From Sphingobacteriales bacterium (GTDB lineage Bacteria > Bacteroidota > Bacteroidia > Chitinophagales > Chitinophagaceae): DNA of 5,838 nucleotides. Below the pieces are notes generated by a model that did not search any database, was not told the DNA's origin, and was given only the letters and a program-made list of their open reading frames with translations. Positions 1-4,714 of the stretch are shown in pieces. Within the stretch, counting starts at the first letter, position 1, and the number at the start of each line of letters is the position of its first letter. Where the stretch lies: NCBI GenBank assembly GCA_947463665.1, contig CANHUD010000155.1, positions 1-5,838 of the forward strand, read 5' to 3'. The translations under genes were made by a program, and so were the position numbers.

Positions 1-423
1 ATCATGCACAAACCGGATATCCTCCACTGACCAGTCGTTCCGATGCCAGATCAACCCCAATTCCTCATAGACGGGAGCCCCCAGTACATCATGATTACCT
101 GCCACCAGATGCATTTCCACCATCGGCAGGTCGTTTCGCCATTTTCGGAACCAGTCCACTTCCAGATTCATACGGCTATGAAAAAGATCACCCACAAATA
201 CAACTTTTTTCGGACCAAAAAACTGTATCTGGTGCCATAGACGCATCATATCTTCCTGAAATACCTCTGCAGGTACGGCAATCCCTTCTTTTCGAAAATG
301 TCCGGTTTTTCCAAAATGCAGGTCAGACAATATCAGCATCTGCTGTGCTTCCCAATAAAGACAGCGCTGACCGGAGAGCCAGAACTGCTGGCCCCGTAGG
401 TGGTATGAAACCGGTGGATGCAC
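1..423 (-). CDS. pdeM: PdeM-type metallophosphoesterase (ligase-associated DNA damage response endonuclease), 3' end missing
   Basis: This is the N-terminal 141 residues of a calcineurin-like metallophosphoesterase; the C-terminus lies beyond the window edge. Metal-site motifs are visible in order: SDLHFGK (Asp34, His36), VGDLFH (Asp79, His82) and AGNHD (Asn110, His111). The HFRKEGIAVP segment directly after the first motif is what I recall as characteristic of PdeM, the phosphoesterase partner in the bacterial DNA ligase/exonuclease/Lhr-helicase repair set. The C-terminal GHxH metal motif expected in the family would fall in the missing part. Start: an in-frame TAG (the stop of the upstream repressor gene) lies at 427-429 and there is no ATG before the first motif, so the GTG at 421-423 is the only sensible start; it yields the usual short beta-strand lead-in (HLRGQQFWLSGQRCLYW). 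With only 3 nt from the repressor stop, it is probably co-transcribed and translationally coupled. Alternative: another small metallophosphoesterase of the same superfamily. Confidence 0.82.
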   Translation of the reverse strand, partial: MHPPVSYHLRGQQFWLSGQRCLYWEAQQMLILSDLHFGKTGHFRKEGIAVPAEVFQEDMMRLWHQIQFFGPKKVVFVGDLFHSRMNLEVDWFRKWRNDLPMVEMHLVAGNHDVLGAPVYEELGLIWHRNDWSVEDIRFVHD

Positions 424-426
424 GTC

Positions 427-1185
427 CTAATTCATCTGCTTTTTCAAGGTACTCACCTGCTCCTGAAGGTTACCGACCAGACTCGCCAGCTGGTGCATGT
501 CCCAGGTAGGGTGTGCATTGCTCACCTTGGTGATCACCATCTGTGCCTGCCAGAGTTCCAGTATATCCTCCGCAGCAACGGTGTATGGCTGAAACACCGG
601 GTTATCACTGACCAGCGTGAGTTTTTTCCCCACCCGCTGGTTGCGTACCACCCGTTTGTACACGATCCCTTCGCTCTTGCTCACTACAATATATGCCTGG
701 TTATCCCGTATCTGATCCGCGCCTTCTACCTTCTCCCCTACAATGATCGAACCCGAAGGGGTGGGCAACATCGAATCCCCTACGATCTCAAATGCACGGA
801 AATGACCGGCTCCCAGCATAGGCAACGTGAACGTGTTCAGCTCGTCGATGAACTCCTGATCCGCATAGCCCGTCAGATAACCTGCCGCAGCCTTGACCGG
901 CACAAACTGAATCTGTGTACCCGCCGATGCCATTTTCTGTTCCCGACGCCGAACCAGATAACTGCCGCTCATCTCCCCAAGATCCTTTCGCAACAGTTCA
1001 TCCAGACTGATGCCGAACTGATCGCTCACCAGCTCGAGTACATCGATACGAGGCTCCGCCCGCTCTTCCTCATACGCCCCCAGTAAGGAACGCTTGATAT
1101 TCAGTTTCATGGCGAATTCCTCCTGGGTCAACTTTTGCTGTTTCCGGAGGAATTTCAGGTTTTTTCCCGCGAAAGACTGAGACAT
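427..1185 (-). CDS. XRE-family repressor with C-terminal S24 (LexA/CI-like) peptidase domain
   Basis: A 252-residue transcription factor. Residues about 8-64 form an HTH_3/XRE DNA-binding domain (NLKFLRKQQKLTQEEFAMKL, then the recognition-helix region and GISLDELL). Residues about 92-220 match the S24 fold: a candidate Ala101-Gly102 cleavage bond in VKAAAGYL, nucleophile Ser138 in VGDSM, and general base Lys177 in IVYKRV. The distances (36 from Gly to Ser, 39 from Ser to Lys) are close to those of E. coli LexA (34 and 37), so RecA-stimulated self-cleavage is plausible though unproven. Residues 230-251 form a regular heptad tail (Met230, Leu233, Val237, Leu240, Val244, Leu247, Met251), suggesting coiled-coil oligomerisation. 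The ATG at 1183-1185 starts just before the HTH; the open frame continues upstream to 1629, but that part lies antisense to surE and is not protein-like for this family. It leads the pdeM unit and is divergent from surE. It is not canonical LexA, whose DNA-binding domain is winged-helix. Its targets cannot be read from sequence alone. Confidence 0.9.
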   Translation of the reverse strand: MSQSFAGKNLKFLRKQQKLTQEEFAMKLNIKRSLLGAYEEERAEPRIDVLELVSDQFGISLDELLRKDLGEMSGSYLVRRREQKMASAGTQIQFVPVKAAAGYLTGYADQEFIDELNTFTLPMLGAGHFRAFEIVGDSMLPTPSGSIIVGEKVEGADQIRDNQAYIVVSKSEGIVYKRVVRNQRVGKKLTLVSDNPVFQPYTVAAEDILELWQAQMVITKVSNAHPTWDMHQLASLVGNLQEQVSTLKKQMN

Positions 1186-1186
1186 A

Positions 1187-1199
1187 CTAATAAATTTAT
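1187..1199. promoter_or_regulatory. Operator-like palindrome next to the repressor start
   Basis: A perfect 10-bp palindrome, ATAAATTTAT (1190-1199), sits inside CTAATAAATTTAT, directly before the repressor ATG on the minus strand. It matches the stronger 13-bp site at 1209-1221 at 9 of 13 positions, and the two sites begin 22 bp apart, about two helical turns. Binding here would suit autorepression. The region is so AT-rich that chance palindromes are common, so this is a weak call. Confidence 0.25.
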
Positions 1200-1208
1200 G
1201 GCAATATA

Positions 1209-1221
1209 CTAAATTATTTAG
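1209..1221. promoter_or_regulatory. 13-bp perfect palindrome, candidate operator of the S24 repressor
   Basis: CTAAATTATTTAG consists of 6-bp perfect arms around a single T, in the 103-bp region between the repressor and surE. Its size and symmetry fit the sites bound by dimeric XRE/CI-type repressors, and its place between the two divergent starts would allow control of the repressor-pdeM unit. No clean TAnnTTTG element is seen for the minus strand. The best minus-strand candidate is a weak TTG (in TTTGG) with a 19-nt spacer before TATATTGC, which would overlap this palindrome. The assignment is inference from position and symmetry. Confidence 0.35.
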
Positions 1222-1247
1222 GATTACCAAAAAATTCAGGAAAATCC

Positions 1248-1260
1248 ATAAAATTTTTAG
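1248..1260. promoter_or_regulatory. Third CTAAA/TTTAG-like palindrome, just upstream of the surE -7 element
   Basis: TAAAA-T-TTTTA (1249-1259) is a perfect 11-bp palindrome. Read on the minus strand, the 13-mer is CTAAAAATTTTAT, sharing 9 of 13 positions with the site at 1209-1221, including the CTAAA half-site. It ends four bases before the candidate surE -7 element at 1264, so a bound protein would overlap RNA polymerase. A and T runs make this easy to form by chance. Confidence 0.22.
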
Positions 1261-1263
1261 TTC

Positions 1264-1271
1264 TATTTTTG
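1264..1271 (+). promoter_or_regulatory. Bacteroidota-type -7 element for the surE operon
   Basis: TATTTTTG matches the Bacteroidota -7 consensus TAnnTTTG exactly and lies 17 nt before the surE ATG, predicting a very short leader of roughly 10-13 nt. No good TTG/TTTG -33 box is found at the usual 17-23 nt spacing, only AT-rich sequence, so either the upstream contact is weak or expression needs an activator. The consensus is established knowledge; use of this site is inferred. Confidence 0.5.
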
Positions 1272-1288
1272 AAGCTGAACGATTTCTT

Positions 1289-2077
1289 ATGATGGAAACA
1301 GCAGCGCAGGAGTTCACCATTTTAGTGACCAATGACGACGGGATTTTTGCTCCGGGCATCCGGAATCTGGTAGAAGCCATAAAGGATCTGGGCCGGGTGG
1401 TGGTAGTGGCACCGGATAAGCCACAATCGGGTATGGGCCATGCCATCACCATCGGATTTCCACTTCGTTTGAATAAGGTACCGCAATGGATGGATGGGGT
1501 GGAAGCGTGGAGTTGCAGTGGTACACCGGTAGACTGTGTAAAACTGGCGGTAGATAAAATTCTACACCGCAAACCGGATATCTGCCTGAGCGGCATCAAC
1601 CATGGTGCCAACCATTCGATCAATGTCATTTATTCCGGTACAATGTCGGCTGCGCTGGAAGCATCCATTGAAAGCATTCCTTCCGTGGGCTTCTCTCTGC
1701 TGGATTACAGCGTGGAGGCGGATTTCAGCGGTGCAAAAATCTTTGCCCGCCGGATTGTGGAGCAATTGATCCGGCATAAGGAGCTGGACCGGCATCTGTG
1801 TCTGAACGTGAACATTCCGGCAGTAGATGCATCGCTTATACAGGGCATCAAAGTATGCCGACAGGCATATGCCAAATATGAAGAGGAATTCCATGAACGA
1901 AACGATCCGCATGGGCGAAAATACTACTGGCTCACAGGTGAATTCCTCAATTTCGATGAAGGGGACGATACCGATGTATGGGCCCTTAAAAACAATTTCG
2001 TCAGCGTGGTGCCGGTACAGTTCGATCTTACCCACTATGCCCTGAAGAAAACACTTGAATCTACGATCCAATGGTAA
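1289..2077 (+). CDS. surE: 5'/3'-nucleotidase SurE
   Basis: A 262-residue SurE-family metal-dependent phosphatase that removes phosphate from nucleoside 5'- and 3'-monophosphates (some members also act on short polyphosphate). The family signature is complete: ILVTNDDGIFAPGI near the N-terminus with metal ligands Asp16 and Asp17, Ser47 in PQSGMGHAIT, and Asn104 in LSGINHGANH. These correspond to Asp8, Asp9, Ser39 and Asn95 of the Thermotoga enzyme. CSGTPVDCVKLA (76-87) and YSGTMSAALEA are also typical. Length is normal for the family. Translation can begin at ATG 1289 or the adjacent ATG 1292; neither has a clear Shine-Dalgarno sequence, as is usual in Bacteroidota. It is the first gene of a three-gene operon: its TAA overlaps the next gene by 7 nt. 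A candidate promoter lies at 1264-1271 in a region shared with the divergent repressor gene, so cross-regulation is possible. Confidence 0.97.
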   Translation: MMETAAQEFTILVTNDDGIFAPGIRNLVEAIKDLGRVVVVAPDKPQSGMGHAITIGFPLRLNKVPQWMDGVEAWSCSGTPVDCVKLAVDKILHRKPDICLSGINHGANHSINVIYSGTMSAALEASIESIPSVGFSLLDYSVEADFSGAKIFARRIVEQLIRHKELDRHLCLNVNIPAVDASLIQGIKVCRQAYAKYEEEFHERNDPHGRKYYWLTGEFLNFDEGDDTDVWALKNNFVSVVPVQFDLTHYALKKTLESTIQW

Positions 2078-2370
2078 TCTGGAAAAAAGACAATCTCCGA
2101 TTCGGACTGCTGATAGGGCTGTTCAGTCCGGTACTCGGGTTAGTGGGGTATTATTTCTGGAAATTCAGTGCCTACTCTTTTTCTGAATTCATGTGGGCAC
2201 TGAAACAGAACAAACCGCTGGTAACCGCTATCACTATTCCCTGCCTGTTGGTGAACATGATTTTTTTCACTTATTACATCAATACCCGGAAAGACGAAAC
2301 AGCCAAGGGCATTTTCACTATTACCCTGCTCTACGCGCTGCTGAGTCTGTTCTTCAAATTTTTCGGATGA
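2071..2370 (+). CDS. Small three-helix membrane protein between surE and lpxB, function unknown
   Basis: I do not recognise a named family with confidence. The 99-residue product is strongly hydrophobic, with three probable membrane helices at about 11-30 (FGLLIGLFSPVLGLVGYYFW), 50-70 and 79-98. Between the first two is an aromatic, amphipathic loop (residues 31-49), and between the last two a charged loop (NTRKDETAK). The positive N-terminus (KKDNLR) and charged second loop suggest N-terminus in the cytoplasm and C-terminus outside. It begins inside surE (ATG 2071-2073, 7-nt overlap) and ends in the ATGA overlap with lpxB, so translation of all three genes should be coupled. That packing and its plausible protein composition argue it is a real gene. 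A role linked to lipid A or to LpxB at the inner membrane is suggested only by location. Confidence 0.85.
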   Translation: MVIWKKDNLRFGLLIGLFSPVLGLVGYYFWKFSAYSFSEFMWALKQNKPLVTAITIPCLLVNMIFFTYYINTRKDETAKGIFTITLLYALLSLFFKFFG

Positions 2371-3476
2371 AATACTACCTGATTTCCGGTGAAGCATCGG
2401 GTGATCTGCACGGAAGCCGACTGATCCGGGAAATTCGCCGGCTCGATCCGGAAGCGCAAATCCGCTGCTGGGGAGGAGATCTCATGCAGGCCGAAGGTGC
2501 TGAATTGGTGGTTCACTACAAAGAACGGGCCTATATGGGTTTTCTGGAAGTGGCACTGCATCTCCGAAAAATCCTCGGATACATGAAGCAATGCAAAGCC
2601 GATCTGCTGGCATGGAAGCCGGATGTAGTGGTATTTATCGATTACCCGGGCTTCAATCTCCCCGTTGCCAAATTTGCGAAGCAGCAGGGTTTCCGAACCG
2701 TATTTTACATCTCCCCGCAGGTCTGGGCCTGGAAAGAAAAAAGAGTACGCACGATCAAACAGGTGATCGATCGTATGCTCGTGATTCTGCCGTTCGAAAA
2801 GGATTTTTACCAAAAATGGAACTACCCGGTAGAATATGTGGGCCATCCGCTGGTACAGATCATCCGGGAATTCAAGGAAACCCATCCGGAATTGAAACCA
2901 GGCGCTCAACCCACCATCGCTCTGCTGCCGGGCAGCCGGCTCCAGGAGATCCGGAAAAAACTGCCTGTCATGCTCGAAACAGCGGATCGCTTTCCGACCT
3001 ATCGATTTCTGGTAGCACAGGCCCCATCGACGGATACGGAGATCTATACGAGCTTAATAGGCAATCGAACCAATGTAGAACTGGTGGCTGATAAAACCTA
3101 CCGCCTGCTGATGCGATCCCACGCCGCACTGGTCACCTCCGGTACCGCCACGCTGGAAACCGCCCTGTTCGGTATCCCTGAAGTGGTTTGCTACAAAGGA
3201 AGTGCCCTCTCCTATGCTATAGCCAAACGGGTTATTAAAGTGAAATATATTTCTTTAGTCAACCTGATCCTGGATAAACCGGCTGTTACGGAACTGATCC
3301 AGGATGCCCTTACGGCCGATAATCTGGAACGGGAACTGAAGCTGCTTCTTACAGATGAAACAAAAAAACAACAACTGGCATCAGACTATAAAAACCTTTG
3401 GGAACTGCTGGCAAAAGGAGGGGATGCCTCCAAAACAGCAGCTGAGCAGGTGGTAGCGTTCACAGGAGAACGCTGA
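2367..3476 (+). CDS. lpxB: Lipid-A-disaccharide synthase LpxB
   Basis: A 369-residue GT19-family glycosyltransferase. It joins UDP-2,3-diacylglucosamine to lipid X (2,3-diacylglucosamine 1-phosphate), giving the beta-1,6-linked lipid A disaccharide 1-phosphate, at the cytoplasmic face of the inner membrane. Signatures in order: YLISGEASGDLHGSRLI at the N-terminus, YMGFLEV (56-62), FIDYPGFN (Asp92, corresponding to the catalytic Asp98 of E. coli LpxB), YISPQVWAW (114-122), VGHPLV, LLPGSR (186-191), SGTATLE (258-264) and PAVTELIQ (305-312). Length is close to the E. coli protein (382). The open frame extends upstream to 2193, but that part overlaps the membrane-protein gene; the ATG at 2367 begins exactly at the family N-terminus and overlaps the previous stop as ATGA, implying reinitiation. 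A candidate terminator hairpin lies in its last codons, 5 nt from a convergent gene. Confidence 0.97.
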   Translation: MKYYLISGEASGDLHGSRLIREIRRLDPEAQIRCWGGDLMQAEGAELVVHYKERAYMGFLEVALHLRKILGYMKQCKADLLAWKPDVVVFIDYPGFNLPVAKFAKQQGFRTVFYISPQVWAWKEKRVRTIKQVIDRMLVILPFEKDFYQKWNYPVEYVGHPLVQIIREFKETHPELKPGAQPTIALLPGSRLQEIRKKLPVMLETADRFPTYRFLVAQAPSTDTEIYTSLIGNRTNVELVADKTYRLLMRSHAALVTSGTATLETALFGIPEVVCYKGSALSYAIAKRVIKVKYISLVNLILDKPAVTELIQDALTADNLERELKLLLTDETKKQQLASDYKNLWELLAKGGDASKTAAEQVVAFTGER

Positions 3477-3490
3477 CATCTTTAGTTCTT
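3455..3490 (+). terminator. Possible intrinsic terminator spanning the lpxB stop
   Basis: AGCGTTC (3455-3461) and GAACGCT (3468-3474) form a perfect 7-bp stem around a 6-nt loop, extendable by one U-G pair. The stem ends in the first base of the lpxB TGA. An interrupted T-rich stretch follows (TCTTTAGTTCTT, 3479-3490), which also covers the stop of the convergent small gene. The tail is imperfect and the stem short, so this is a moderate call. No T-tract is present on the minus-strand side of the hairpin. Confidence 0.4.
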
Positions 3491-3646
3491 GCACGCTCTG
3501 ACAAATATCACCACCAGGGCGAAGAGAAACAGCAGAATGGAGAGTCGGTTGATACCATGCATATATTTCACCCAGGATGTATCATTCCGGTTGGGATCTT
3601 TTTTCTTAATGTACAGGTACTCGGCGAGCTGACGAAGAATACTCAT
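3482..3646 (-). CDS. Small single-helix membrane protein, DUF6728-like
   Basis: A 54-residue protein: a polar basic N-terminal half (SILRQLAEYLYIKKKDPNR), the motif YMHGINRLSI (28-37), and one membrane helix at about 36-50 (SILLFLFALVVIFVR), ending in a short basic tail. From memory the 'LYIKKKDPN ... MHGINR' pattern is that of a small conserved Bacteroidota family catalogued as DUF6728; function unknown. The open frame continues upstream to 3970, but that part is antisense to the hydrolase gene and not protein-like, so ATG 3644-3646 is chosen. It ends 5 nt from the convergent lpxB stop and is divergent from the hydrolase gene across 57 bp. Positive residues before the helix suggest the N-terminus stays in the cytoplasm. 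No Shine-Dalgarno sequence is evident. Confidence 0.75.
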   Translation of the reverse strand: MSILRQLAEYLYIKKKDPNRNDTSWVKYMHGINRLSILLFLFALVVIFVRACKN

Positions 3647-3672
3647 AAAACGATAACGTTGGTCAGGAACGC

Positions 3673-3689
3673 AAAGTTCGGAAAACTTT
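3673..3689. promoter_or_regulatory. Inverted repeat in the divergent region between the small gene and the hydrolase
   Basis: AAAGTT (3673-3678) and AACTTT (3684-3689) are perfect 6-bp arms around CGGAA. The right arm touches the candidate -7 element of the hydrolase gene, so a bound regulator could block it. It does not resemble the palindromes near the S24 repressor. No regulator is known; this is a weak positional call. Confidence 0.25.
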
Positions 3690-3696
3690 ACATTTG
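3689..3696 (+). promoter_or_regulatory. Bacteroidota-type -7 element for the membrane hydrolase gene
   Basis: TACATTTG is an exact match to TAnnTTTG and ends 7 nt before the ATG at 3704, so transcription would begin at or within a few bases of the start codon. The nearest TTG upstream (3659-3661) is 27 nt away, longer than the usual 17-23 nt spacer, so the -33 contact is poor. Use of the site is inferred. Confidence 0.5.
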
Positions 3697-3703
3697 ATGT
3701 ACG

Positions 3704-4714
3704 ATGGATACGTTCACGCATATAGCTCTTGGCGCCTGTATCGGCGAATTGTTTACCGATAAGGCGTTTGGGAAGAAAGCCATGTTGTGGGGGGCACTGG
3801 CTCAGAGTCTGCCCGACATAGATTTCGTGGCGGGTCTCTGGATGCGCCCAACCGAAGAGCTGCTGGCCCATCGCAGTTTCACCCACTCCTTTCTGTTCGT
3901 AGGTCTGATGACATTTTTTCTGGGTGTTGCCGCCGAGCGTTTTCATCGGCCTCATAACATTTCCCTCCAAAAATGGATGTGGTTTTTAGGAACGGAAATG
4001 ATGGTCCATCTCTTCATCGATGGCTTTAACAATTACGGAGTAGGCTGGCTGGAACCCTTTTCCGATCATCGTTTTTCCTTTCAGGTACTTTTTGTGGCCG
4101 ATCCGTTCTTTTCCCTGCCAACAGGTGCTGTTTTTCTCTGGCTGTTGCTTCGCCCCTCCTCCCACCTCAGGCGGGTACGTGTGGCCAGTGCGGGTATACT
4201 GATCACGGTGCTGTACCTGGGGTATGCCTCGTTTTCTAAAATTCATGTTGTTCGGGACGTGGAGCGGCTGGCAAAAAAACAGGAGATCCGGTATGACCGG
4301 CTGCTCACTACGCCTTCACCGTTCAATCCCTGGCTCCATTTTGTGGTCATGAAACGGGACTCTGTTTTTCAGGTAGGGTATCATTCAGTATTCGATAAAG
4401 ACGATTCGCTGGTGGTTCATCCCTTTCCACAACAGGAACGGTTACTGGGGGAGATACGGGATCACGTGGAAGTGCAGGAGCTGAAGAAATTCTCACAGGG
4501 ATTGTATACGATTGAAGTAAAGCAGGATACGCTGATTTTCAACGACCTTCGTTTCGGTCAGGAAATTGGCTGGTACGATCCCTCTCAGCCATTTGCCTTT
4601 CATTATTATCTGAGTCATCCGGAAGACAACAACCTTGTGGTACAGAGAGGCCGGTTTGCCCAATGGAGCGATACCACGATCCGGCACTTTTTTTTACGGA
4701 TTGCCGGTTACTGA
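3704..4714 (+). CDS. YdjM/DUF457-type membrane-bound metal-dependent hydrolase
   Basis: A 336-residue protein whose N-terminal half matches the YdjM (PF04307) family of inner-membrane putative metal hydrolases. Potential metal ligands sit in the usual order: His6 in MDTFTHIALGACIGE, Asp38 and Asp40 in LPDIDF, His57 and His61 in HRSFTHSF, and His102 and Asp106 in HLFIDGFNNYG. Hydrophobic segments near 63-78, 92-106, 139-149 and 159-177 imply membrane embedding. Residues about 180-336 form a soluble, beta-rich C-terminal region without a recognised domain (FNPWLHFVVMKRDSVFQVGYHS). Substrate and reaction are unknown for the family. The start at 3704 gives the canonical N-terminus; a candidate promoter 7 nt upstream implies an almost leaderless mRNA. 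The gene is monocistronic here and its TGA abuts the convergent PLD-like gene. E. coli YdjM is known as a LexA-regulated gene, but no site resembling the palindromes at 1187-1260 is seen at this promoter. Confidence 0.88.
   Translation: MDTFTHIALGACIGELFTDKAFGKKAMLWGALAQSLPDIDFVAGLWMRPTEELLAHRSFTHSFLFVGLMTFFLGVAAERFHRPHNISLQKWMWFLGTEMMVHLFIDGFNNYGVGWLEPFSDHRFSFQVLFVADPFFSLPTGAVFLWLLLRPSSHLRRVRVASAGILITVLYLGYASFSKIHVVRDVERLAKKQEIRYDRLLTTPSPFNPWLHFVVMKRDSVFQVGYHSVFDKDDSLVVHPFPQQERLLGEIRDHVEVQELKKFSQGLYTIEVKQDTLIFNDLRFGQEIGWYDPSQPFAFHYYLSHPEDNNLVVQRGRFAQWSDTTIRHFFLRIAGY

Noticed and set aside
43..240. 65-codon plus-strand frame at the left edge
   Set aside because: The opposite strand encodes PdeM with intact metal motifs, so this is its shadow.
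418..1086. Open frame of 222 codons on the plus strand
   Set aside because: It is antisense to the well-supported XRE/S24 repressor gene and its product is rich in His, Arg and Leu without any recognisable motif.
1186..1629. Upstream extension of the repressor reading frame on the minus strand
   Set aside because: It crosses the AT-rich promoter region and lies antisense to surE; the HTH domain begins right after the ATG at 1185, the normal N-terminus.
1562..2071. 169-codon minus-strand open frame opposite surE
   Set aside because: The plus strand encodes a complete SurE with all metal ligands; the antisense frame shows no domain.
2193..2366. N-terminal extension of the lpxB frame
   Set aside because: It overlaps the three-helix membrane-protein gene out of frame, and LpxB proteins start at the MKYYLISGEASGD position.
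2331..2909. 192-codon minus-strand frame opposite lpxB, plus a 166-codon plus-strand frame at 2591-3091
   Set aside because: Both are other-frame readings of a fully conserved lpxB and lack recognisable features.
3647..3970. Upstream extension of the small-gene frame on the minus strand
   Set aside because: It lies antisense to the hydrolase N-terminus; only the 54 residues from ATG 3646 show family-like sequence.
4650..4695. GCCGG/CCGGC inverted repeat followed by eight T's, as a possible intrinsic terminator
   Set aside because: The stem is only 5 bp with a 26-nt loop and lies inside the hydrolase coding region, before its last conserved residues and stop.
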